Assembly (NCBI GenBank): GCA_947652605.1
Contig: CANTFG010000007.1
Location: 27,609-91,608 of the forward strand
Direction: 5' to 3'
Origin: Elmis aenea
Lineage: Eukaryota > Arthropoda > Insecta > Coleoptera > Elmidae
DNA length: 64,000 nucleotides
Below, piece after piece: positions 43,979 through 54,763 of this stretch; the stretch's first letter is position 1, and each line of letters opens with the position of its first letter. The position numbers were made by a program, and so were the translations under genes. Under the pieces are notes generated by a model. That model was not told where the DNA came from and ran no database searches. It saw nothing but the letters and a program-made list of their open reading frames with translations.

Positions 43979-45519
43979 AAATCGGTGCTGCTGCTGGGTT
44001 CTTGTTACATCAGAAATTAATCTGATTGGTAAGATTGTCACCGTCTTAGTCCGATCACATCAACTTGATGTGATCGAAGTAGATCGGGAAAAATGACATG
44101 AAATGGGATTTAAAAATCATTCATTCCCACATTCATTCATAATCGTTTAATAAACTCACCTTGTTGAACGCTGAACAATAAACGCCAAGCACGCAGATGC
44201 AGCTAAAATTTGACAAAGTATTGTCGGGACCCCCGTACCTTTAAATACCTGCATGGTTCTGTAATTTGTTAAAATATTCATAATAAAACATTGTAGCCAA
44301 TAAAGTAAAATTATAACTTTTACAAATCATTAAATTAAATATTCCCTTAACTTCATTATTTTCAATCAGTTAAAATTCCTAGTTTTTGGTAATGTTTACA
44401 TTAATTTGTGTTCTATCTTAAAGAAAAGAGAGAGATGATTAGATTCAAATGATCTTATTAGTCCGTAGCTGTACCCCTCCAAAACTAGATTATGTAAACT
44501 ATTTTGATAATTGATTCGCCCCACCAAATTTTACTAAGTAAAGTTGTTCACGTTAAAATTGTGTTGGAATGTTTTGTGTAATACGAAAACTTATGTGATT
44601 GCCTGATTATAATAATACATTACAATGGTTAAATTATCACTAAATTTTATATAGTATGCTGACACTTCATAAGGAATTACTTTATTTACTTATCATTACA
44701 TCCGATGTGCATTTCTTATTACGCAACGAGGTCATTGGCCATTCAGTTATCTAGCAGGCACCATAGGGATTTCCCCAAGACTGCGGTGTATATACAAAGT
44801 TACAGACACCTAGTTATATGATACTTTTACTACGGCCTGGCACCCCTTGGTCCCAAGTACCGTTGACTCATGGTGTCGCCCGACATTAGCCAGGCCATCG
44901 GCTCGCACAGCAAACCAACAATCATTATGCAATTTTACCTTTGTGCATTTGTGAAGCAAACGAATTTGTTTTGTAATTACAGAATAAATGCACCTACTTC
45001 GTACTGATGATTATTAGTTATTTGATAATGTAAACTTTCCCCGAACTAAATGATTTAAGAAGTGATTGAATAGAATGCAGACTAAACAAACCTAAGTGTA
45101 AACAGATACTCGAATTTTAACTGTCTGCGATCGCTGGGAAGTCGGTGCAATAATTGAAATGCATTTACAAATGATTGTCCATATTACTTGTAGGGTTATT
45201 ACATATTCAAAATGCTTTAAAACTTAGTACCTGACCTGGAACACAGACCGATAATGTTTCTGAAATAGTATATTTTTTTACAACTCCAATTCTTGTACCC
45301 TAAAGCAATAAACAACAGTGAACTGACAAGAAATATGACTGTACCCACATGGCTGTAACAGTTATGCACAATATTTCGAAACACCCTCGATCTGCTTCAA
45401 ACAGTTCATTTTCAATAATGCACGTTAATATACCTTTAAATTATTCACAAATAAACAAAATCACACAGGTTTAGCATCTTAGGCTATAAAAGATAGCGTA
45501 CGGATTCCAATTACATAGA
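43979..45519. other. Internal region of element 3 without genes
   Basis: No frame with a recognisable domain was seen. The sequence is not low in complexity but lacks retroviral-type motifs on either strand. Confidence 0.45.
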
Positions 45520-46082
45520 TGTGGGAATTATCTAGGGTTAGATCGACAAATAACTTTGAAACAATGTTTTATTAATAGCTAAGCAACTTTTACAACTTTA
45601 ATCCTTTACACTTCCGTACACCGCACACGTGGTTCTCTCTAACCTCTCAACAATGTTTTATTAATAGCTAAGCAACTTTTACAACTTTAATCCTTTACAC
45701 TTCCGTACACCGCACACGTGGTTCTCTCTAACCTCTCAACAATGTTTTATTAATAGCTAAGCAACTTTTACAACTTTAATCCTTTACACTTCCGTACACC
45801 GCACACGTGGTTCTCTCTAACCTCTCAACAATGTTTTATTAATAGCTAAGCAACTTTTACAACTTTAATCCTTTACACTTCCGTACACCGCACACGTGGT
45901 TCTCTCTAACCTCTCAACAATGTTTTATTAATAGCTAAGCAACTTTTACAACTTTAATCCTTTACACTTCCGTACACCGCACACGTGGTTCTCTCTAACC
46001 TCACTTACCACACCCGAGGCCACACACCACACGCCGCACTCCCTGTCGCCCTCTAACGGATCCATCAGAACCCAATCCCACA
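45520..46082 (-). repeat. 3' LTR of element 2 with five 89-bp tandem units
   Basis: An 89-base unit starting near AACAATGTTTTATTAATAGC and including CGCACACGTGGTTCTCTC recurs five times, from about 45560 to 45995. The same five units occur in the other LTR, as reverse transcription would produce. The CACGTG core is an E-box-like palindrome. Confidence 0.92.
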
Positions 46083-48321
46083 ACTCGGCCCTCCTGAACT
46101 TCGGCACGTCCTCGGGCCGCTCAGGGTCCTCCGATGTCTGTGGTGACTCAGGATCTTCGCTTGGACAGTGGCTATCCTCTTCAGTGGATTGTTCGTCATC
46201 TTCGCTACTGGATAGGTTACTCTGCCACATTTTCATCTGGTCAGCGCTGGAGGTTGTGTGAACTGGACCCTCTCCAACGCCCACTTTCTCTACAACATAC
46301 CTGTCATGATCGTTAACCATACTCACTTTATAGGGCCCAAGATATTTAGGATGGACCTTAAGACCTGGCCCGAATTGGGTGCGTTTCTTCTTGTATTTTT
46401 TGTAATCCCTCTCTCTTTCTCGCTCCCTCTCACGTTCTCTTTCTCGGCTTCTTTCGTCTCTTGACCTAGATCTAGAGCGGCGTCTTTTTTTCTCATCCTT
46501 TTCTCGTCTGCGTGATACTTCTTTTTCCTCCTCTTGTTTCTTCATAATTTCCCTTAATTTGCCGATTTCTCGAGTGATCAGGTCTCGTTTTTCTTCTTCC
46601 TGCTCTTGCTTCTCACGCTTCTCTCTTTCTTCACGTTCTCGTTTTTCTCTTTCTTCTTTCTCACGCCTCTCTCGCCTTTCGTTTTCTAGTCGTTCTTGTT
46701 CTTCGCATTCACGCCTTTCTTTTTCTTCTTTCTCTTTTCGTTCTGTTTCACGTTTGCGTTGTTCTCGTTCCAACTGCTCCTTTTCTAATCTCTCCCTTTC
46801 CAACCTTTCTTTTTCTAAACGCTCTTTTTCTAATCTTTCTTTTTCTTGTCGTTCTTTTTCTAATCTTTCTTTTTCTAAACGCTCTTTTTCTAACTTTTCA
46901 ACATCAGTATCTCCATCCGAACTGACATCACGCTTTTTGCTTCGTTTCTCGGATTTCGGTTCGTCACTGTCGCTTGTTTCTTCTTTGCTTAACTGGATTT
47001 GCAGGACAAATCCGTCGTCGTTCGATAATGGCACGACTTTTATCACATCAGGGTTTATAGTTACTTGTGCCTTGTTTAAAAGCTCAGTACCAATTGAACA
47101 CTTAACTGGTAACGCAACATTTTCTACGACGTGGATGGTAGTTGCAAAAATATTATCATCAATCTCAATATCTGCATCGAAGCAACCTTTTGTTTCTACT
47201 TCTGCAAACCCTAGACCATACAGTTTCTTAATTTCTTTTTTAATTAATGGCGCACCTATATGAAAGTATTCATCTGATGTCACCAAGTTAACTGAACTTC
47301 CAGTGTCAATCAGGGCCACCGTAGGAATTCCTGAAATTTTTACATCCTTTATCATTTTACTCCTACTTCCATCCTGTACTTGCAAACTTTGCTGCCTTAT
47401 TGGTTCTTTTTTTGGGCACTTTGTTGCAGTATGACCAAAATCATTACACGCAAAACATTTTATTCCTTTTTCCTTATCAGGACAATTTGCAAACTTGTGG
47501 TCTGTTTTGCCACAACTGAAACATCTACCAACCTTTGCTGGTTCACTTGTATTTTGCCATGCAGGTGGTTGTGCACGAGGTGTATGCACCCTCGATTCAA
47601 AACTTCTCATGTTGTTCTTCATCTTTTCGTAAATTTCGAATTTTTTCTTTAATTCTTTTATCGTCAGCGCGCCATACAAAATGGATTTACTTATTTCTTT
47701 ATCTTGTACACCATCTACAATATGTTGGATGATGGCCTCTTCTTCGACATTCGCTTGCCTAGCAATACCCATCATCACCAGTATGTATTCCTGGTAATTT
47801 TCTTGATTCTTCTTTTTTCGTGAAGCTAACTGTTGGTGCACAACTGCACTATTGACATGGGAGCCAAACTCCTCAATTAGACCTTCCTCCAACTCCTTCC
47901 AGGTGCGGATTACTGGCATGGAATCCATCCATACTTTTGCAAGCCCCGTCAACAACCTTTTTGCGCACAGCAAAGCTTCAGCACCGCTAACATTATATAA
48001 CGACAGGTTCTCCTCCATATCCGCTATCCATTTGCGTACTGGATAAATTTCAATATTGCCTCCAAACCTTGGGAGCGAATCCATTATGTCTCTCAATTGG
48101 ACATTGGGTGCACTACTCCTTGCAACACAGGCTGCAGCTTTTTCTCTGTTTAAGAGCTCCTTCTCCCACATCAGCAACTCACGCTCCCTCTTTATCTGTT
48201 CTTTTTCACGTGCTAAAACATTAATTAAACTCATTTCTGGTGTATCCATACCTTGAACTTTATCGTTATTGCGAAACACTTCTTCTATCAGATCACCTGT
48301 ACTGAACGATAATCTAGCCAT
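45946..48321 (-). CDS. Gag-protease protein with RS-like domain and integrase tail relic
   Basis: Starts at the ATG at 48321 (MARLSFSTGDLIEEV); about 791 residues. A coiled coil (INVLAREKEQIKRERELL) leads into a Retrotrans_gag region (AKVWMDSMPVIRTWKEL). Two CCHC knuckles lie at about 268 and 290 (CFSCGKTDHKFANC, CFACNDFGHTATKC). An aspartic protease has ALIDTGSSVNLV at about 335 and IGTELL later. Residues about 475-645 are KERLEKE-type repeats and an RRRSRSRSR-type segment. Then FGPGLKVHPKYLGPYKVSMV (about 650) matches the GPY/F-type C-terminal end of Ty3 integrases. Reverse transcriptase, RNase H and the integrase core are absent. This suggests an internal pol deletion joined in frame, with the charged domain at the junction. 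The frame ends inside the 3' LTR. Confidence 0.85.
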   Translation of the reverse strand: MARLSFSTGDLIEEVFRNNDKVQGMDTPEMSLINVLAREKEQIKRERELLMWEKELLNREKAAACVARSSAPNVQLRDIMDSLPRFGGNIEIYPVRKWIADMEENLSLYNVSGAEALLCAKRLLTGLAKVWMDSMPVIRTWKELEEGLIEEFGSHVNSAVVHQQLASRKKKNQENYQEYILVMMGIARQANVEEEAIIQHIVDGVQDKEISKSILYGALTIKELKKKFEIYEKMKNNMRSFESRVHTPRAQPPAWQNTSEPAKVGRCFSCGKTDHKFANCPDKEKGIKCFACNDFGHTATKCPKKEPIRQQSLQVQDGSRSKMIKDVKISGIPTVALIDTGSSVNLVTSDEYFHIGAPLIKKEIKKLYGLGFAEVETKGCFDADIEIDDNIFATTIHVVENVALPVKCSIGTELLNKAQVTINPDVIKVVPLSNDDGFVLQIQLSKEETSDSDEPKSEKRSKKRDVSSDGDTDVEKLEKERLEKERLEKERQEKERLEKERLEKERLERERLEKEQLEREQRKRETERKEKEEKERRECEEQERLENERRERREKEEREKREREEREKREKQEQEEEKRDLITREIGKLREIMKKQEEEKEVSRRREKDEKKRRRSRSRSRDERSRERERERERERERDYKKYKKKRTQFGPGLKVHPKYLGPYKVSMVNDHDRYVVEKVGVGEGPVHTTSSADQMKMWQSNLSSSEDDEQSTEEDSHCPSEDPESPQTSEDPERPEDVPKFRRAELWDWVLMDPLEGDRECGVWCVASGVVSEVRENHVCGVRKCKGLKL

Positions 48322-48443
48322 CACGGGGTCGATGACCTTTCACACGTCACCACGCGTCCGATCTTTTTCTTATTTTTGCCACACTCAATTGTCTCGATTC
48401 CTTTGTCTTTCAAATCCTCTTTCCATCCCCTTTCAAATCCTAT

Positions 48444-48463
48444 CCCGGCTGAGCCCCCAATTC
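48444..48463 (-). promoter_or_regulatory. tRNA-Pro-type primer-binding site, element 2
   Basis: Minus-strand TTGGGGGCTCAGCCGGGAT, directly inside the 5' LTR. It differs by two bases from the site of element 1. Confidence 0.8.
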
Positions 48464-49026
48464 TGTGGGAATTATCTAGGGTTAGATCGACAAATAACTT
48501 TGAAACAATGTTTTATTAATAGCTAAGCAACTTTTACAACTTTAATCCTTTACACTTCCGTACACCGCACACGTGGTTCTCTCTAACCTCTCAACAATGT
48601 TTTATTAATAGCTAAGCAACTTTTACAACTTTAATCCTTTACACTTCCGTACACCGCACACGTGGTTCTCTCTAACCTCTCAACAATGTTTTATTAATAG
48701 CTAAGCAACTTTTACAACTTTAATCCTTTACACTTCCGTACACCGCACACGTGGTTCTCTCTAACCTCTCAACAATGTTTTATTAATAGCTAAGCAACTT
48801 TTACAACTTTAATCCTTTACACTTCCGTACACCGCACACGTGGTTCTCTCTAACCTCTCAACAATGTTTTATTAATAGCTAAGCAACTTTTACAACTTTA
48901 ATCCTTTACACTTCCGTACACCGCACACGTGGTTCTCTCTAACCTCACTTACCACACCCGAGGCCACACACCACACGCCGCACTCCCTGTCGCCCTCTAA
49001 CGGATCCATCAGAACCCAATCCCACA
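48464..49026 (-). repeat. 5' LTR of element 2 with five 89-bp tandem units
   Basis: It matches 45520-46082 closely, including all five units. Confidence 0.92.
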
Positions 49027-49030
49027 TAGA

Positions 49031-49635
49031 TGTAGAGAAATTCGTATTTACAATAAGCATTCCTTTTGTTACGGTTATTTAGCGAATGTTAATAAAATCA
49101 TCAGGTTTATAAAATATTTAAACTAACAATAGTTTTCAATGGGAGTTTTAAAATAAACGTTGCACATCACCCACTTCTTTTTAGATTCTGAACTGCACAA
49201 TTATTATTTTCTTTTCGCACAAAACACCGCACTGACCTACCTTTATCAATTAGCGGCGTTACCGGTTAGTGTTGTCTGCTGGCCTGTGGCCTGTTGCTGA
49301 CCCGGTGCTCACCTGGGGCTGACCTGGAGCTGCTGTCCAAATTTTGCCCTCGATTGCTGAACATCGATAACATTTTACTTCCCTCAGCGAAAACAACCAC
49401 AATTGTTATCTCTCAATCCATTTCCATATACTGCACTTACATTTGTTACCTTTACCTTTACCAAGATTACAAAACCCTAACGGTCAAATTCACAACAGGT
49501 ACGATTCTTCGGAATTCATTCGCCTTTTATCTTCCCCCCCATAATCGGTTTTTCGGACTACATTTTCACTCACAAATATTTTAATTTTCTTACTGTGTGT
49601 AAATTTTAAAACTCCATCCTGGTCACGGCACCATC
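49031..49635 (-). other. Leader region of element 3
   Basis: Between element 2 and the 5' LTR of element 3. No coding domain is seen. The minus-strand sequence TGGTGCCGTGACCAGGATGG at 49614-49633 borders the LTR and is the likely primer site. Confidence 0.5.
49614..49635 (-). promoter_or_regulatory. Primer-binding site of element 3
   Basis: GATGGTGCCGTGACCAGGAT follows the 5' LTR on the minus strand. The tRNA is not assigned with confidence. Confidence 0.6.
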
Positions 49636-50261
49636 TGTGACGGACCGTACTGTACATAGGCCGCACTGTTGTGGAAGAGTACTTATTACTCTTATATTTA
49701 TTGTTGTTAGTTATGGCTCGTGATCGTCTTTGTAACGTGGTTGGACCCTCAAACGTTGTTTTACGTAGTACACAGGTCTAGAGCAATTAGTACACAGTAA
49801 GCAACAAATAAAACACAACAATTTTAACAACAAACTCCTTTATTTTTCGACTGGCTGTACATTTCTCTGGGGTTGGAACTTAACTAACTGCGTGACTGTC
49901 GCAAGGTTTTAGGTTCCCTGTTGCTGTCCCTTTTTTATTGTAGTTGCATCTTTGTCATTCTTTCCTATAAACACATATTTGTACGAGTAGTTTGTTCTGC
50001 TTATGATGTACAACTTTATCAACAAATCATTTGTTGATTGACGAAACCCAAATGCTGGCGTTGTAGGACCCAAGTTATGGCCGTAATATTTTAACGTTAA
50101 TGTGTTTCACTAAAGTTGAAATTCTCATAACTTGGCCCTTTTCAAGTGTTACTTGTTTTAGTAACTGGTGCATCAGCATTTGTTGCAATGTTATTCATTT
50201 AAAAGTTAATGAAATAACATTGAAGTAAATTAAAATAATTGATCTCAGGCGGGGTGTCACA
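49636..50261 (-). repeat. 5' LTR of element 3
   Basis: Same 626 bases as 42443-43068 by eye, followed by the GTAC duplication. Confidence 0.9.
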
Positions 50262-50442
50262 GTACTCAGTAACTATTGTTTTAAAGCAGCGTCTTTTTCG
50301 CGTACCTAATAGGTACTTTATTAATTGTTTTTTAGGATTTGCAAACCATTAACAAATTAACAAATAAGAAACCTCGATTTAAAGTAATAATAGTAAAATC
50401 CTTCAAACCGCTTTAACCGGTTCACATAACGGATCGGACCCA

Positions 50443-51488
50443 TTATACCGGGTAAATGAAGTGTGGTACACCCCCTTTTTTTCTTAAGTGTTGGTTTTAG
50501 ATAAATGAAATTTTAAGCATATGATATGTGCAAAAAAACTGTTTTTTTGAGCACATGCATACAATTGTTGCACTTCCGGTTTCGCCGGAAATGACCCCAA
50601 CTTTGTTATTTTCAAGGGAACACTCTGTATATTTTTACATTTTTGGAAAGAGGAGGCGATTTTGGATACTATTGCACTATTTTGGTTAATTTTTAAAACC
50701 TAGAATAATTTTTGAACCAAAATTGAATTTTTTATTACGTTTTAATTTAATGACTGTGTAATCATTTTTCTACCACCGCAGTGACCACAAATACGTAAAC
50801 AAGCATTTGTTTGTTTCCACAGCGATCTTCCATAGCATCTTTGCTTTTGTTTTGAATGATTTGTTTTGCAGTTAGGCACAGTGTACTGCGAAACTACGAT
50901 TAACAGGATCTCTTAATAAATCTTTCCAATAATTTGAGGTTTTTGAAGCAGACTCTTAATAAAAATACAAGTTATTGGTCTCGATGGATTCGTTAGAAGA
51001 TGCTTCATTTAAATAATCGCTAGTACCAGTATGGTTCCATTTAAAAAAAAAATGACTTTTTGTCAAAAAACCGATTCCGCAACCTTCAAAGCCGATTCAA
51101 GTAACCTAAATGTCAATTAAAATGAACAAAAACGTTTTTTGGACGATGATTGACATAATAAAATTCAATTTATGCAGGTTACGGCACCCTTAATAAAAAA
51201 TAAAATTTTGTTTCAACATTTTTTTGAGGTTATAAAATTTAACCAAAATAGTGCAGTTGTATCCAAAATCGCCTCCTCTTTCCAAAAATGTAAAAATATA
51301 CACAGTGTTCCATTGAAAATAACAAAGTTGGACTCATTTCCGGCGAAACCGGAAGTGAAACAATTGTGTGCATGTCCTCAAACAAACAGGTTTTTTGCAC
51401 ATATTGTATTTCTAAAATTTCATTTATCTAAAATAAAAACTAAAGAAAAAAGAGGGGGTGTACCACACTTCATTTACACCCGGTATAT
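50443..51488. mobile_element. Foldback element with arms of about 300 bp
   Basis: The left arm (about 50443-50760) and the right arm (about 51180-51488) are inverted copies. They share AAATGAAGTGTGGTACACCC, CACTTCCGGTTTCGCCGGAA and TTTTTACATTTTTGGAAAGA. The outermost bases are TACCGGGT on both ends. The frame at 51172-51579 runs through an arm and has no domain. No transposase is present. Confidence 0.78.
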
Positions 51489-52733
51489 TTTAATGATATT
51501 AATTTTTTTTTATCGTAATTTGCTTACGTTTGACCGAATAAAGAAAAATTTTATAGTAAATATGCATCGTCTATTCTAAATCCAAACATATATGAATTAT
51601 GTATAGGTACTCTTTAAAATTGTTTATTAAAAATAAAAACGAAATTGAACCGGAACCGGAACTGAACCTTTTCCGCCAAGCCAATAACCAAATAATCATA
51701 AAATAAAAATCGGTGGTTCGGAACATAAATCGAAAAGTTAAAATGTATCGAATCGGTAACCGGAACCGAACCGTTATTCTTTGCGGTTCGGGTTTTCTAT
51801 TTAAAGGTTTCTATTTAAAGGAACAAAGTTAGGTGCAGGTGCGCAAAACAAAACACTTTTTATTGTTGAAAATAATTTTAGGTTTTTAAAGTTTCAATAA
51901 TAACAGAGCTATCGTATAATTCGTCTAGGCTGGGACACTCTGTATATAATCACACCAACTTTAATACTTCTTTTGTTATAATAATTTTATTTTTATTGAA
52001 CTTGTTTGTTTTAAACTCTTTAGCGTTCTTGCCGCCTTCCATTGTTTACTTCTTATCTGTTTCTAATATGTGCACGTGGTACTTTCAATGCCTACTTTAA
52101 CATCACGTTTATTGTTCTCGATTCAAGATACCGATTAATGTGAACATTACGCATGGTTTCTGTGCGCTAAATTATTATGCAAGATGTAGCATCCTACTTA
52201 ATACATTCCAGCATGATTTTGCCATAAGGACAAATTGTCTACCAACGAATGCCTCAGTTCTCTTTTTTTTAAACTAACGTCGAATTGAATTACTATATTT
52301 GGAATTTTTATTATTAGTTCAAGTGTCAATCATAAGTATTACGTAAATTAACCACATTGTTGCTTTACAAGAAAGTGCACGAATGGAAAAACTATTTGAA
52401 ATACTAAAGTACCGATAATGTAAAGTGATGGTTGTTTGTTTAATCGATTTTAATTACCAATGAATACTGCGTAAGTAAAATAATTTTACCATTTTTTGAG
52501 ATTGTTACGTTTAGAAGAATACTTTTCCAGAAATTTTATATTTTGTCATTAAAAAGGTAAGAGATCCAATAAGGTGCTGATTGGACTATTCCTGCCCAAA
52601 CGTAATATTTGTTTAGTGGGAATTATCAGACCAATACAAAAAAAATTGCGGTTTTCTGGATCCGTTAAGCAGAAACCGACATCACATTTGATAAATACCG
52701 ATTCAACAGGGAGCTCTCGTTGACAGTGCCCTC
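51489..52733. other. Intronic non-coding stretch
   Basis: 51630-51790 contains CCGGAACCGGAAC and related words, like the flank of a small repeat. Nothing else could be assigned. Confidence 0.4.
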
Positions 52734-52961
52734 CCCTAGTACACTGGTTCTTAACCTTTTAGTAGTCGCGGCCCCTTAAATATCCTAAAATATTTTCGCG
52801 GTCCCCTACTTTGTAGCGGGGTTGGGCAAAATTTGATTTTTATTTTTTAAAAATCAAAAAAATCACAAATTTTTGATTTATTAAAAAGAAACATGACGAT
52901 TTTTCCTCTTTGAAAACGAATTTATTAATTATTCACCCTACATTATAGCTTTTACCTAACC

Positions 52962-53662
52962 CAAATTCAAAAAGTATCAATAAATTAAAAATTTCTCAGA
53001 AACTTTTTATCTTGATAAAAGTTGGTGAATGACCTAAACTTAATTTTAAGGTGGAAAAGTTTTCATAAACTTTCATGCGATACTAGATTTTAGCAATATC
53101 AAAAATATTCACAAGAGTAAAGTGGCCTTATTTTAAAAGTAAAAAAAAAAATCATAGGGAAAGATTGTTTAGAATTCAAAAATACAACCAAAGGTGAAAT
53201 TTAATGTTAAAACTTAAATTTTTATTAGAAATGGAAAACTTTTTATTATTGGTTTCTCTAATAATTTTATTCTTGAGAAAAGTTGGTGCACGGCCTAAAA
53301 CTAATTTTAAGTTAAAAAAAGTTCAATAAATATTTATATAACACTAGATTTTAACGATTTTAGAAATATTAGGAAGAGTAAACTGCCCTGATTTTAAAAA
53401 TTATAAAAAAGTTAAATAAAAAATGGTTTAGAATTTAAAAATAATATTTAAAAAAATATCGTTTTCCTTGATTTTTTAAAACTCTTAAAATAAAATAAGA
53501 GCACTTTACTTTTGCGAATATTTTTAAAATCGTTAAATACTAGTTTAACGAATTTTCTTCCATCTTAAAATTAGATTTAAGTCATCCACTAACTTGTATC
53601 AAGCATAAAATTATCTGAGAAAAAACTTTTCCAATTGTTGCAGACTTTTTGAATGACGCTGT
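52962..53662. mobile_element. Diverged mariner-type MITE, nested
   Basis: Its right end GCAGACTTTTTGAATGACGC is that of the family at 28518-29263. The left end and interior are recognisable but heavily mutated, suggesting an older copy. Confidence 0.65.
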
Positions 53663-53786
53663 AGATCTTTTGGCCCTAAAATTAAAAATTATTGTGAAAA
53701 TTCACAAGGTAAATCTACCGGAATGCAACTCTAACAAGAAAATTCCTGTAAATCTTTATTTCTTCCCAACCTATAAGTAGTCAATA

Positions 53787-54070
53787 CATTGGCGTAGTTA
53801 TGGGGGGACCATGGGGAGCTAAGCCCCCTGGCCTAAAAAACACAAAAAATTTAAACAAAACACCAAACGTAGGTAATTGAACCCGTATTCTGTTGAATAA
53901 ACAAAAAGATGAATTTCGACCTATAGATTAGCACCAACCAATCTAGCATTATTTTTTAAATTATGTCTTAATATTAAGCAGAATTGAGCCCGGATTCAAC
54001 AAAAGTTCAAAAGTTCAAAAGTCCCCGGGAGCTGTAGCCCCCCTAGACCTTGGGGCTAACTACGCCAATG
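53787..54070. mobile_element. 284-bp hAT-type MITE, nested
   Basis: Ends CATTGGCGTAGTTA and TAACTACGCCAATG are perfect inverted copies. Flanks AGTCAATA and CGTCAATA match in 7 of 8 bases. The interior is rich in GGGGG and CCCCC runs. Confidence 0.8.
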
Positions 54071-54446
54071 CGTCAATAGGCAGGCAATATTTCTGGAATA
54101 TTTTACTAGCGGTTGCTTAAGCGAGTGGAAGTAAAACGTGCATTTATATGCGACGTGTGACGTTGAATCGTGAAAATAAATAAAGTTTGATTTAAATCAT
54201 GATTTAAATTTTAAAAATCAGGTGATTTAACTCACTTGAATTAAATCAGGCAACCCTGGTTTGTAGTAACAAAAATATTACGATTTATTTAAGAAGATAT
54301 CTCTCCGATGGTTCGAGTAAAATACGAAGCAAAAAATATTTTGTTTTAGGATTTCAATATTTTAAAAAGTAAATACGTTTTATAAATTTTTCGCGCCCCC
54401 CTTAAAATCTTTCACGGCCCCCCGGTTAAGAATCGTTGCCCTAGTA

Positions 54447-54763
54447 AACGTTTTGCTTTAAACAGCATATACACATACTTAAGAACATGTGTGGGCGTGT
54501 GTGTGTGTGTGTATTTATGTACCTACATGATCAATTTTTTTTTTAAGTGAGCATTTAGGTGTGTTTATAATATATTTTTCATATGTTCCCGCATCTATGG
54601 TTTTCCCTCATTTATCGATTTATTTAAACAGTCCCTTCGAAAACGATAGATAGAGGTTTCAATGTAGATACCTACTCTTGTATTATTATTGAAAATTAAT
54701 ACAAAAATAATTTTCAAGATTCGGTAACGTCAAAAAGTATCTTTACAAAATAACAATTATTAC
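54447..54763. other. Intronic stretch beside the PH exon
   Basis: A short GT microsatellite lies near 54489-54512. The 5' splice site of the next exon is at its upper edge (54763). Nothing else was recognised. Confidence 0.45.

Larger units (their letters stand above)
45520..49026 (-). mobile_element. Gag-protease-only LTR retrotransposon 2
   Basis: A 3507-bp minus-strand element with 563-base LTRs at 48464-49026 (5') and 45520-46082 (3'). Ends are TGTGGGAATT and AATCCCACA, and TAGA flanks both sides as a 4-bp duplication. A tRNA-Pro-type primer site follows the 5' LTR. One long frame encodes Gag, protease, a charged domain and a relic of integrase. It is a sister family of the element at 10425-17607 and is inserted in element 3. 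Confidence 0.87.
42443..50261 (-). mobile_element. Non-coding LTR retrotransposon 3, hosting element 2
   Basis: 626-base LTRs at 42443-43068 and 49636-50261 begin TGTGACGGACCG and end GGTGTCACA. They are flanked by a 4-bp duplication GTAC. A primer site next to the right LTR and a purine tract next to the left LTR show minus-strand orientation. Without the inserted element 2 the length is about 4.3 kb. The interior has no gag or pol, only low-complexity sequence and unrecognised DNA, so it resembles a large non-autonomous (LARD-type) element. The class (Ty3 or BEL) could not be fixed. Confidence 0.85.
52742..54438. mobile_element. hAT-type element with two nested insertions
   Basis: The left end CACTGGTTCTTAACCTTTTA and the inverted right end (CAACGATTCTTAACCGGGGG on the opposite strand) share the TTCTTAACC core and a GCGGCCCC-type subterminal region. 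A perfect 8-bp duplication CCCTAGTA flanks it (52734-52741 and 54439-54446). A mariner-type MITE (52962-53662) and a second hAT MITE (53787-54070) lie inside. The rest shows no transposase. Confidence 0.85.

Noticed and set aside
43361..44025. Long forward frames of Phe/Leu/Val/Cys
   Set aside because: They arise from T/G-only microsatellite DNA, which cannot form TAA or TAG stops; no domain, no start context.
45520..46082. 89-bp repeats as a CRISPR-like array
   Set aside because: Units are directly adjacent with no spacers, lie within LTRs, and the genome is eukaryotic.
42443..50261. One autonomous retrotransposon with the Gag-protease frame as its gene
   Set aside because: The Gag-protease unit has its own LTRs, primer site and TAGA duplication, so it is a separate insertion.
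51172..51579. 135-residue frame
   Set aside because: It runs through one arm of a foldback element and has no recognisable domain.
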